This document shows, in pieces, positions 57,308-64,000 of a DNA stretch of 64,000 bases. The first letter of the stretch is position 1. Every line of letters starts with the position of its first letter. Under the pieces are notes generated by a model, which did not search any database, had not been told where the DNA came from, and was given only the letters and a program-made list of their open reading frames with translations. Origin of the DNA: Marinobacter nauticus (GTDB lineage Bacteria > Pseudomonadota > Gammaproteobacteria > Pseudomonadales > Oleiphilaceae); the NCBI RefSeq assembly GCF_003634635.1, contig NZ_RBJB01000005.1, positions 62,001 through 126,000 of the forward strand, written 5' to 3'. The position numbers were made by a program, and so were the translations under genes.

Positions 57308-58042
57308 ATGCTAATTTGGCGAGTTTGTTTATTTCCAATACTTTTTATTGGTGTCCCTGGACAACTGTTTGCCGATCATGTGCTTCGTGTTGGAGTTAGT
57401 GAGGCTATGGTGGGAATGCTTGAAGCTGCTGATGGGAACTTGGCTGGCCTAATGGCCGAGCCCTATAACTGTATATTTGAAGACGCTCGTTATTCTGTTC
57501 AGCTTTTCGTCCTGCCACTGAAACGAGGGCTTTATTATCTCGAGACCGGAGAGCTTGATGTTTTCCTGCCACTAGCGAAGACACCCGAGCGAGACCACGC
57601 ATTAATTTTTGGTGGGCGATTAGATAGCGCTGAATACTCTTACGTGTCCTTTAAACCCTTTTCCGAAGAGTCAGACTTTTCCCGTTCGAAATTCGTGCTT
57701 CTGAGAGGTGCTGCAGGCAAAGTGTTCCTGCCTGAAACTGCTGATCAAGTCTATCAAGTGAATAATAGGAGTCAGGTGCTTAATATGCTCCTGCGGGATC
57801 GGGTTGATGTTGCAGTTGTTCCCACTCTTCTCGTAAAGGAGATATTGGGTGAACGTCTAATGGATGCCTACGTCAGGCCCGCCGGGATTCTCCCAGCGTC
57901 ACTCTACCTCTCGCCTAAACACAAGAGTGCGGAATTGAAGTACCAGATTTTGAAATCGGTTGAGCGATGTCGATTCGAATCACCGTGTTCCCCAGGTGAG
58001 GATCTTGGTTTTGCTCAATGTCGGTCGGATGTATTCTTCTAA
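57308..58042 (+). CDS. Solute-binding-like periplasmic protein in the island
   Basis: The 244-residue protein has a signal peptide (about 1-22, ending LFADH) and a type 2 binding-protein pattern: LRVGVSEA at the mature start, LPLKRGLYYLETGELDVFLPL and FGGRLDSAEYSYVSF. It resembles the protein at 50455-51156 over most of its length. A TTG at 57305 is directly before the ATG used here. No transport genes accompany it. Its right end is 10 bp before the GGGGACA repeats of the attachment site. Confidence 0.75.
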   Translation: MLIWRVCLFPILFIGVPGQLFADHVLRVGVSEAMVGMLEAADGNLAGLMAEPYNCIFEDARYSVQLFVLPLKRGLYYLETGELDVFLPLAKTPERDHALIFGGRLDSAEYSYVSFKPFSEESDFSRSKFVLLRGAAGKVFLPETADQVYQVNNRSQVLNMLLRDRVDVAVVPTLLVKEILGERLMDAYVRPAGILPASLYLSPKHKSAELKYQILKSVERCRFESPCSPGEDLGFAQCRSDVFF

Positions 58043-58052
58043 AAGAGGTTGT

Positions 58053-58081
58053 GGGGACACTCGGGGGACAAAAAGGGGACA
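58053..58081. repeat. Three 11-bp-period direct repeats beside the inner att copy
   Basis: GGGGACA occurs at 58053-58059, 58064-58070 and 58075-58081, an exact 11-bp period, ending 5 bp before the att repeat. These fit integrase arm-type binding sites. Confidence 0.65.
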
Positions 58082-58086
58082 ACCAT

Positions 58087-58120
58087 AAAAAAAGGGCTAC
58101 AGCGTGAGCTGTAACCCTTT
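58087..58120 (-). terminator. tRNA-Met rho-independent terminator
   Basis: On the minus strand a 13-bp stem AAAGGGTTACAGC/GCTGTAGCCCTTT (one G-U pair) with a 4-base loop ends in T7. It sits 7 bp after the tRNA CCA. A copy with one substitution lies at 54500-54533. Confidence 0.88.
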
Positions 58121-58168
58121 GAATTCTGGTAGCAAGGGGCGGAGTCGAACCGCCGACCCCAGCATTAT
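58087..58168. repeat. Inner copy of the att repeat, within tRNA-Met and its terminator
   Basis: Partner of 54500-54581. It runs from the terminator T-run (minus strand) through the tRNA 3' end to the anticodon of the intact tRNA-Met. Confidence 0.88.
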
Positions 58169-58203
58169 GAGTGCTGTGCTCTAACCAACTGAGCTACCTT
58201 GCC
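58127..58203 (-). tRNA. tRNA-Met (anticodon CAT, elongator type)
   Basis: A 77-base tRNA with encoded CCA: acceptor GGCAAGG/CCTTGCT (final pair G-U), D arm AGCTCAGTTGGTTAGAGC, anticodon stem CAGCA/TGCTG around CTCATAA, T arm GGCGGTTCGACTCCGCC. The overall form resembles elongator tRNA-Met of Pseudomonas rather than initiator or lysidine-modified tRNA-Ile. It is the target of the island. Confidence 0.93.
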
Positions 58204-58294
58204 ATTTCGCTTTGGGACACGCCCCAAACGAGGCGCGTATTTTCGGTATTTGGGCTCATCCTGTCAAGGCTTTACGGCCAAAAAATACCGAAAA

Positions 58295-59386
58295 TTACAC
58301 GTTGAACCGGAAGTGAATAACATCGCCGTCTTTGACGATGTAATCCTTGCCCTCCAGGCGCCATTTGCCGGCATCTTTGGCGCCGGCTTCGCCGTTGTAC
58401 TGTACGAAATCGTCGTAGCTCACCACCTCAGCCCGGATGAAGCCGCGTTCGAAGTCGGTGTGGATAACGCTAGCCGCCTGAGGGGCTGTGGCGCCGATTC
58501 TGACGGTCCAGGCACGCACTTCCTTCACGCCGGCGGTAAAGTACGTTTGCAAGCCAAGCAGGCCGTAACCGGCGCGGATCACACGGTCCAGCCCAGGTTC
58601 TTCCATGCCCATTTCGTCCAGGAACATGGATTTCTCTTCGTCTTCCAGTTCAGAGATCTCGGCTTCAAGCTTGTTGCAGATGGGTACCACGACTGCGTTT
58701 TCAGAAGCGGCAATCTCACGCACCTTGTCCAGGTGGGGATTGTTCTCGAAGCCGTCTTCGTTCACGTTGGCGATGTACATGGTGGGCTTGACGGTAAGCA
58801 GGCACAGTTCACGGATCAGTGCCATCTGGTCTTTGTCCAGGCCCATGCCGCGCACGGGGTTGCCCTCGTTCAGCACCGGCAGCAGCTTTTCAAACATCTC
58901 CAGCTGGGCCTTGGCTTCCTTGTCACCGCTCTTGGCTACGCGCTGTACTCGCTTGATAGCTTTCTCGACGGTATCCAGGTCAGCCAGGGCCAGCTCGGTG
59001 TTGATCACTTCGATGTCGGAAGCGGGATCTACCTTGTTGGCCACGTGGATGACGTTGCCGTCTTCAAAACAGCGCACCACGTGAGCAATGGCATCGGTCT
59101 GGCGGATGTTGGCCAGGAACTGGTTGCCCAGGCCTTCGCCCTTGGAGGCGCCGGCGACCAGGCCGGCGATGTCGACGAACTCCATGGTGGTGGGCACCAC
59201 CCGCTCCGGCTTGACGATCTCCGCCAGTTTGGTGAGGCGCGGGTCGGGCATGGCCACCACGCCGGCGTTCGGCTCGATGGTGCAGAACGGGAAGTTTTCC
59301 GCGCCGATGCCGGCTTTGGTCAGTGCGTTGAACAGGGTGGATTTGCCGACGTTGGGAAGGCCGACGATGCCGCAGTTAAATCCCAT
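58295..59386 (-). CDS. ychF: Redox-regulated ATPase YchF
   Basis: The 363-residue Obg-family P-loop protein has the G1 motif GLPNVGKST (9-17). The position equivalent to the base-specificity motif reads NKLE, not NKxD, fitting the ATP preference of YchF/OLA1. A coiled-coil insert and the C-terminal TGS domain ([29 protein letters not shown]) are visible. YchF binds ribosomes and is linked to oxidative-stress control. It is followed by pth in the opposite-coordinate order typical of the group (rplY-pth-ychF). Confidence 0.96.
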   Translation of the reverse strand: MGFNCGIVGLPNVGKSTLFNALTKAGIGAENFPFCTIEPNAGVVAMPDPRLTKLAEIVKPERVVPTTMEFVDIAGLVAGASKGEGLGNQFLANIRQTDAIAHVVRCFEDGNVIHVANKVDPASDIEVINTELALADLDTVEKAIKRVQRVAKSGDKEAKAQLEMFEKLLPVLNEGNPVRGMGLDKDQMALIRELCLLTVKPTMYIANVNEDGFENNPHLDKVREIAASENAVVVPICNKLEAEISELEDEEKSMFLDEMGMEEPGLDRVIRAGYGLLGLQTYFTAGVKEVRAWTVRIGATAPQAASVIHTDFERGFIRAEVVSYDDFVQYNGEAGAKDAGKWRLEGKDYIVKDGDVIHFRFNV

Positions 59387-59469
59387 GGAATGCCTCTGCT
59401 GGAACTGAAAAATTTGGGCGGATTATACCGGTGTATCGGTAAGGGTGCGAGTAAGGGGATGTGCCTTGT

Positions 59470-60060
59470 TCAGGGCGTTGGTTTGAAGCTGTGCAAACGG
59501 TTCATGGCGGCAGCCAGTTTGCCGTTGGCGGCATCCGGTAATACCCGCATGACTTCGTCAAACATGGCGGTCAATTGTTCGGTTTCCTGTTTGCCCAGTC
59601 GGCCCAGTACAAAACCGGTGACTTTGCGGCTGTCGCCGGGGTGGCCTATGCCAAGGCGCAGGCGCTGGAAATCGTTGGTGCCCAGATGGGCGATGGTGTC
59701 GCGCAGCCCGTTGTGGCCGCCGTGGCCGCCGCCTTTCTTGAGTTTGGCCGTGCCGGGAGGCAGGTCAAGCTCGTCGTGGGCAACCAGAATCTGTTCAGGG
59801 GAGATCTTGAAGAAGTCCGCCAGGGCCTTGATGGCAGTGCCGCTGCGGTTCATAAAGGTGCTGGGGTTCAGTAAGTGCAGGTCCAGGCCCTGCCACTGAA
59901 TGCGGGCGTATAGCCCGTGGTACTTCTTTTCGGGACGGAGCGTCTGACCCGCTTCGCGGGCCAGCGCTTCGACGAACAGGGCGCCGGCGTTGTGGCGGGT
60001 ATTCTCGTAGTCGGAACCGGGATTTCCCAGTCCAACCACCATGACAATATCCTGTGCCAT
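59470..60060 (-). CDS. pth: Peptidyl-tRNA hydrolase
   Basis: The 196-residue enzyme frees tRNA from stalled peptidyl-tRNA. Motifs are [19 protein letters not shown] with the catalytic H23, [10 protein letters not shown], and the [25 protein letters not shown] block. It lies between rplY (21 bp upstream) and ychF, the conserved arrangement. Confidence 0.96.
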   Translation of the reverse strand: MAQDIVMVVGLGNPGSDYENTRHNAGALFVEALAREAGQTLRPEKKYHGLYARIQWQGLDLHLLNPSTFMNRSGTAIKALADFFKISPEQILVAHDELDLPPGTAKLKKGGGHGGHNGLRDTIAHLGTNDFQRLRLGIGHPGDSRKVTGFVLGRLGKQETEQLTAMFDEVMRVLPDAANGKLAAAMNRLHSFKPTP

Positions 60061-60081
60061 TCGCCGTTGCCCCCGGAGTTA

Positions 60082-60720
60082 TTACTCCTCGCCGCCTTCT
60101 TCGCCTTCCTCGCCTTCAGCGTCGTCCGCCTTGGCGCCTTTCGGCTTGTGGATAGAGGCAACTGGCAGGTCGTGGTCTTCGCCCTGCTGCAGAGCGGCAA
60201 CTTTAACGCCTTTCGGCAGTTTCAGGTCGCTCAGGTGAACTACCTGGTCCATCTCGACTTCGTTCAGGTCGACTTCAATGAACTCGGGCAGGTTCTGCGG
60301 CAGACAGATCACTTCAACTTCGGTCATGGTGTGGGAAACAATGCCACCCTGGAGTTTCACGGCCGGAGCTGTGTCTTCGTTGATGAAGTGCAGCGGTACG
60401 TTAACGTGAATCTCGTGGTCCTTGTCAACGCGCAGGAAGTCGGCGTGAGTCAGGATGGGCTTGTACGGATGACGCTGCAGATCCTTCAGGATCACGCTCT
60501 CTTTTTTGCCCTGAATGTCGACGGTCAGGATGTGAGAGAAGAAGGCTTCGTTTTCGATGGCCTTTTTCAGCTCATTGTGCCAGATGGCGACCGGAGTTGC
60601 GTCTTTGCCGCCACCGTAGATGATGGCCGGAATCTTACGCTCTTCGCGACGCAGGCGGCGGCTCGCACCTTTCCCCTGATCGTCACGAGGAAATGCTTCA
60701 ATAACAAAATCCTGAGACAT
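60082..60720 (-). CDS. rplY: Large ribosomal subunit protein bL25 (CTC family)
   Basis: The 212-residue protein has an N-terminal L25 domain that binds 5S rRNA (RRLRREERKIPAIIYGG) and the C-terminal TL5/CTC beta domain (HFINEDTAPAVKLQGG), then an acidic Glu/Gly tail. The ATG at 60720 has GAGGTAAT upstream and matches homologues; the in-frame ATG at 60741 is less likely. The longer CTC form is usual in Pseudomonas relatives, unlike the 94-residue E. coli L25. Confidence 0.95.
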   Translation of the reverse strand: MSQDFVIEAFPRDDQGKGASRRLRREERKIPAIIYGGGKDATPVAIWHNELKKAIENEAFFSHILTVDIQGKKESVILKDLQRHPYKPILTHADFLRVDKDHEIHVNVPLHFINEDTAPAVKLQGGIVSHTMTEVEVICLPQNLPEFIEVDLNEVEMDQVVHLSDLKLPKGVKVAALQQGEDHDLPVASIHKPKGAKADDAEGEEGEEGGEE

Positions 60721-60808
60721 GGTAATTACCTCGTTGGTCATCTGAGCGGCCCGCGACCAGGCTCTGAACAGATGAGCATTTCAAAAAGACCGGAGTTTTC
60801 CGATCGAC

Positions 60809-60841
60809 TAAAAGAGTCGGGAGCCCTGTTGGACTCCCGAC
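60809..60841 (-). terminator. Rho-independent terminator after prs
   Basis: On the minus strand an 8-bp stem GTCGGGAG/CTCCCGAC (60834-60841 and 60816-60823) with a 10-base loop is followed by TCTTTT. It lies 45 bp after the prs stop. Confidence 0.6.
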
Positions 60842-60885
60842 CCGGAAACTGCCTTTAAGTCTGAGGGTTACAGCGATAAGTCTGT

Positions 60886-61836
60886 TCAGACGTTCTCGAA
60901 CATGGCACTGATGGACTCTTCGTTGCTCACGCGGCGAATGGATTCGGCGAGCAGCCCAGCCATGCTGAGGGGGCGGATTCTATCACAATTTTTGGCTTTG
61001 TCACCCAGCGGGATGGTGTCGCACACCACCAGTTCGTCCAGCTCCGAGTTGTTGATGTTCTCGATGGCCGGGCCGGAAAGTACCGGGTGAGTAATGTAGG
61101 CAACCACGCGGGAGGCGCCGTGCTCTTTGAGCGCGTTGGCGGCTTTGCACAGTGTGCCGGCGGTGTCGACGATGTCATCCACCAGGATGCAGGTCTTGTC
61201 GCGGACGTCACCGATGATGTGCATTACCTGGGAAACGTTGGCCTTGGGGCGACGCTTGTCGATAATGGCCAGGTCGGCATCATCCAGGCGCTTGGCAACA
61301 GCACGGGCGCGGACAACGCCGCCTACGTCCGGAGATACGACGACAAAGTTCTCGAACCGCTGTTTTTCAATGTCTTCAAGCAGTACCGGGGTGGCGTAGA
61401 TGTTGTCCACCGGGATATCGAAGAAGCCCTGAATCTGGTCGGCGTGCAGGTCTACGGTCAGCACACGATCCACGCCAATGCTGGAAATCATGTCGGCGAC
61501 CACTTTGGCGCTGATGGCTACCCGGGTAGAGCGAACGCGACGATCCTGACGGGCATAGCCGTAGTAAGGAATAACGGCAGTGATTCGTGTGGCGGATGCA
61601 CGACGCAGGGCGTCAGCCATCACGATCAGTTCCATCAGGTTGTCGTTGGTGGGGTAGCAGGTGGGCTGGATAATGAAAACGTCGTGACCACGAACATTCT
61701 CATTGATTTCAACGGTGGTCTCGCCATCGCTGAAGCGGCCTACAGTGGCCTGGCCCATGGGAATATGGAGTTTTCTGGCAATATCACGCGCAAGTTCGGG
61801 GTTGGCATTGCCAGCGAAAATCATCAATTTGGACAC
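60886..61836 (-). CDS. prs: Ribose-phosphate pyrophosphokinase
   Basis: The 316-residue enzyme makes PRPP from ribose-5-phosphate and ATP. GTG 61836 is chosen because it gives [16 protein letters not shown], the family start, and has AAGGAT upstream; the open frame continues upstream through tRNA-Gln only by chance. Motifs are GRFSDGE, the flexible catalytic region [18 protein letters not shown] and the PRPP loop [10 protein letters not shown]. tRNA-Gln and ispE lie upstream, the conserved order in gammaproteobacteria. Confidence 0.96.
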   Translation of the reverse strand: MSKLMIFAGNANPELARDIARKLHIPMGQATVGRFSDGETTVEINENVRGHDVFIIQPTCYPTNDNLMELIVMADALRRASATRITAVIPYYGYARQDRRVRSTRVAISAKVVADMISSIGVDRVLTVDLHADQIQGFFDIPVDNIYATPVLLEDIEKQRFENFVVVSPDVGGVVRARAVAKRLDDADLAIIDKRRPKANVSQVMHIIGDVRDKTCILVDDIVDTAGTLCKAANALKEHGASRVVAYITHPVLSGPAIENINNSELDELVVCDTIPLGDKAKNCDRIRPLSMAGLLAESIRRVSNEESISAMFENV

Positions 61837-61888
61837 GACAGCATCCTTCTCAGTATCGGCGTTTGATTCAGAAGAAGCGGGAGAAAGG

Positions 61889-61963
61889 TGGCTGGGGTGG
61901 CAGGATTCGAACCTGCGCATGACGGGATCAAAACCCGTTGCCTTACCACTTGGCGACACCCCA
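61889..61963 (-). tRNA. tRNA-Gln (anticodon TTG)
   Basis: The 75-base tRNA has encoded CCA, acceptor TGGGGTG/CACCCCA, the anticodon stem ACGGG/CCCGT around TTTTGAT giving TTG, and the T arm GCAGGTTCGAATCCTGC. It sits between ispE and prs, its usual place. Confidence 0.95.
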
Positions 61964-61985
61964 ATATCATCGTGCTTTTTTGGCA

Positions 61986-62849
61986 TCATTTCAGCTCTGT
62001 CAGCTTTTTGTGCAGAGGTGACTGGTTCACCCCTTTAGCTACGAACCCCGTGATGCCGGAGGGTTTGCTTTCCCAGATAATCCGGGCTGCGGATTCTGTC
62101 GGGAAACGTCCAAAAATGCAAGCCCCGGTTCCGGTTAATCTTGCAGGTCCGAATTGTGAAAGCCACTCCAGGCTCTGGTTAACCTCAGGATACAGTTTTC
62201 GAACTACATCCTCACAGTCGTTTCGGTACCTCGAGGCGTCTCCCTCAAAAGCGGGGCGTATTTTGATTTTTGGTGTGTCCCTTGTCAACCCTTCGGCTGA
62301 AAAAATCTTTCCGGTGCTGATGTTGCACTCGGGTTTGAGCACCACAAACCAGTCTTCCGGCGGGTTTGTGGGGGTCAGCTTTTCGCCGACACCCTCGCCA
62401 AAGGCTGCATGGCCACGCACAAATACCGGCACATCGGCGCCCAGGCGCAGCCCGATTTCTGCAAGCTGGTCTTCGCCCAGATTCAGTTCCCAGAGGCGGT
62501 TCATTGCAAGCAGGGTGGTTGCGGCGTTGGAGCTGCCGCCACCCAGGCCGCCGCCCATGGGCAAGCGCTTGTGGATGTGAATGGTAACGCCGGGGAGCGT
62601 GTTCTCGGTGGTTTCGGTCAGGGCTTTGGCTGCCCTGATCACCAGGTTGTCATTGTCCGGAACGCCTGATACGGGTTCTGCCAGTCGTATGCCGGGCTGC
62701 TCCGGAGTCAGTGTGAACGTGAGTTCGTCGCCATAGTCCAGAAACTGGAACAGGGTCTGGAGCTCGTGGTATCCGTCCGGGCGCCGGCCAACGATATGCA
62801 GGAACAGGTTGAGTTTGGCGGGCGAGGGCAGGGTAATCCGGGTTAACAA
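61986..62849 (-). CDS. ispE: 4-diphosphocytidyl-2-C-methyl-D-erythritol kinase
   Basis: The 287-residue GHMP kinase acts in the MEP pathway to isoprenoids. Substrate residues in the N-terminal [22 protein letters not shown] and the ATP loop [18 protein letters not shown] are clear. lolB ends 3 bp upstream and the tRNA-Gln/prs genes follow, the standard lolB-ispE-tRNA-prs group. Confidence 0.96.
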   Translation of the reverse strand: MLTRITLPSPAKLNLFLHIVGRRPDGYHELQTLFQFLDYGDELTFTLTPEQPGIRLAEPVSGVPDNDNLVIRAAKALTETTENTLPGVTIHIHKRLPMGGGLGGGSSNAATTLLAMNRLWELNLGEDQLAEIGLRLGADVPVFVRGHAAFGEGVGEKLTPTNPPEDWFVVLKPECNISTGKIFSAEGLTRDTPKIKIRPAFEGDASRYRNDCEDVVRKLYPEVNQSLEWLSQFGPARLTGTGACIFGRFPTESAARIIWESKPSGITGFVAKGVNQSPLHKKLTELK

Positions 62850-62852
62850 TAC

Positions 62853-63479
62853 TCAGTCCTCTTGTTGCCATTCGCTGATGACCACGCGTACCCGTTTGTC
62901 GCCGTTCAGGGCTGTGATCCGGGCAGGAAGCGCGGGCAGGCTGTCAATGAATGGCTGCCAGCGGTCATAGCGAATTTCCCAGCCATCCTGCCGCAGGATG
63001 GCCAGTTGGTGCTGTTCGTCGAACAGCAGGCGGAAATCACCCTCCGGCGCCGGCAGTCCCCGAACCCACCAGGCGAGGTTGTCGATGGGCAGGTTCCACC
63101 CTGTAGCGGCGGCCACCAGGGTTTCCGGGTCTGAGGACTGGTAGGTCTCACCATTGGCCAGGGTTAATTCTATGAAGCCCGGAACGCCCGTGAGTCGTGT
63201 TGTGCCCATGCCCAGGAATGAGGATGACAGCGAGAGGTCGTAGCGTTCACCCTGCTGGCGCCAGCCGTTGATAATGGCAGTGCCGCTGTCTGAGGGTTGT
63301 TTTACCGCCAGCTTTCCTCTCAGTTGCCATTGGTCAAAGCGGCTCAGGTGGTTGCTGCGCTCGGCCCAGTCGGCGGGCGGCTGGTTGGTCATGCCCTCGG
63401 GCAAGGGTTCCAGCTGGATGGTGGTACAGCCGGTCATGGCACCGGTTAGCAGTGCCACGCCGAGTAGTCTTCGGATCAT
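62853..63479 (-). CDS. lolB: Outer-membrane lipoprotein receptor LolB
   Basis: The 208-residue lipoprotein receives lipoproteins from LolA and inserts them in the outer membrane. The lipobox MTGC has C18 as the lipidated residue. WQLRGKLAVKQPSDSGTAIINGWRQQGERYDL is the LolB core, and the fold is the expected unclosed barrel. Its ATG overlaps the stop of the upstream TPR gene by 3 bases (ATGA). Confidence 0.93.
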   Translation of the reverse strand: MIRRLLGVALLTGAMTGCTTIQLEPLPEGMTNQPPADWAERSNHLSRFDQWQLRGKLAVKQPSDSGTAIINGWRQQGERYDLSLSSSFLGMGTTRLTGVPGFIELTLANGETYQSSDPETLVAAATGWNLPIDNLAWWVRGLPAPEGDFRLLFDEQHQLAILRQDGWEIRYDRWQPFIDSLPALPARITALNGDKRVRVVISEWQQED

Positions 63480-64000
63480 TGGTCGGCCCCATCACTGGTC
63501 AGCCGGTCGATGGTTTCCCGAAGAATTTCATGGTCCGGGCTCTGGTCCAGTCCTTCTTCCCAGATGATGCGTGCCTGTTCTTCATTACCGGTTACCCACA
63601 GGACTTCGCCATAGTGTGCCGCTACTTCCGGGTCCGGGTAGGCTTCCCAGGCGCGGGCCAGAAAGTCGAGGGCCTGATTCGTTTCGCCCTGGCGGAACAG
63701 TATCCATCCCATGCTGTCGAGAATAGCCGGGTTTTCCGGGTCCAGCTCAAGGGCTTTCTCAATATAACCGCGGGCTTCATCCAGGCGATCAGTACGTACC
63801 GTCAGAATGTAGCCCAGGGCGTTCAGGGCAACGGCATTGTCCGGTTGCAGTTCGAGGATGGTTTTCAAATCCTGCTCTGCGCCAGCCGGTTCTCCCATGG
63901 TGTCCTGTAGCATGGCCCGCGCATAGCGAAGTTCAACGTTGTTCGGGTAGCTTTCCAGTGCAGCATCGGCTGCGGCAAGGGCTTGCTCATTCCGCTCCTG
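63476..64000 (-). CDS. Tetratricopeptide-repeat protein (partial, N-terminus outside window)
   Basis: The reading frame runs off the right edge; only the C-terminal 174 codons are inside. Several TPR units are visible, for instance ALNALGYILTVRTDRLDEARGYIEKALELDP and AILDSMGWILFRQGETNQALDFLARAWEAYPDPEVA. A TPR lipoprotein before lolB is normal in Pseudomonas relatives. It is translationally coupled to lolB. Function is unknown beyond protein-protein contacts. Confidence 0.85.
   Translation of the reverse strand, partial: QERNEQALAAADAALESYPNNVELRYARAMLQDTMGEPAGAEQDLKTILELQPDNAVALNALGYILTVRTDRLDEARGYIEKALELDPENPAILDSMGWILFRQGETNQALDFLARAWEAYPDPEVAAHYGEVLWVTGNEEQARIIWEEGLDQSPDHEILRETIDRLTSDGADQ

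Larger units (their letters stand above)
54500..58168. mobile_element. Small genomic island inserted in tRNA-Met
   Basis: The element of about 3.6 kb is bounded by 82-bp direct repeats made of the tRNA-Met 3' half and its terminator. The complete tRNA remains at the right end. It carries a 5'-truncated P2-type integrase gene, an AT-rich gene for a secreted 483-residue protein and a solute-binding-like gene. No replication, excisionase or structural phage genes are seen, so it is probably a decayed or satellite-type remnant. Confidence 0.82.

Noticed and set aside
58199..59899. Plus-strand open frame of 566 codons opposite ychF and pth
   Set aside because: It covers two clear minus-strand genes and begins within tRNA-Met.
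61837..61989. Upstream extension of prs through tRNA-Gln
   Set aside because: The extension reads the antisense-free tRNA sequence as protein; the GTG at 61836 gives the exact family N-terminus.
1..64000. CRISPR arrays, rRNA operons and complete insertion sequences
   Set aside because: No regularly spaced repeat arrays, rRNA sequences or transposase genes were seen on reading the window.

Overview
The window looks like a chromosomal segment of a free-living, motile, respiring gammaproteobacterium of the Marinobacter/Pseudomonas type. This is inferred from gene order (proA-nadD-rsfS-rlmH-mrdA-rodA-rlpA-dacA-ybeD-lipB), an Anr-type FNR regulator with its own binding box, a pyrophosphate-dependent phosphofructokinase, a DUF2232 membrane gene inside the rpsF-rpsR-rplI operon, and three chemoreceptors. 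No search was run, so the genus is a judgement from remembered gene neighbourhoods.

Layout. 1-9.06 kb: plus-strand run for proline and NAD synthesis, ribosome silencing and methylation, rod-shape peptidoglycan synthesis and lipoate transfer. 9.05-21.7 kb: a membrane diguanylate cyclase, an AarF/ABC1 kinase, a YqaA membrane protein, a dCache chemoreceptor, a glutaredoxin, Pfp, the murein recycling ligase Mpl with UbiX, an acyl-CoA dehydrogenase and a large unknown lipoprotein. 21.9-29.9 kb: a minus-strand type I restriction-modification operon (hsdM-hsdS-hsdR) carrying two accessory genes, a YgjP-like metallopeptidase and a PD-(D/E)xK/DUF4268 protein; a tRNA-Leu lies just beyond it. 30.6-38.7 kb: rnr, rlmB, rpsF (with an S6:S18 leader motif), rpsR, DUF2232, rplI, dnaB, alr. 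38.7-50.3 kb: an unknown helical protein, a degenerate RmlD-like protein, anr, rbgA, a Spy-like periplasmic protein, an RND/MMPL exporter, a chemoreceptor with almost no periplasmic domain, lipA (far from lipB), metY and a serine hydrolase. 50.4-54.3 kb: two orphan solute-binding-like proteins, a 4HB-type chemoreceptor and a small excalibur-domain protein. 54.5-58.2 kb: an island of about 3.6 kb in the 3' half of tRNA-Met. 58.3-64 kb: minus-strand core genes ychF, pth, rplY, prs, tRNA-Gln, ispE, lolB and a TPR protein cut by the window edge.

The most notable structure is the tRNA-Met island. The 3' half of the tRNA plus its terminator is duplicated at 54500-54581 and 58087-58168 (80 of 82 positions identical), with homology ending in the anticodon. 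Between the copies lie a 5'-truncated P2-type integrase, an AT-rich gene for a secreted 483-residue protein with an outer-membrane-like C-terminus, and a solute-binding-like protein resembling one at 50.5 kb outside the island. Short direct repeats with an 11-bp period flank both copies on the same side but differ in sequence, which suggests two different elements were stacked at this tRNA. The other accessory block is the five-gene restriction operon.
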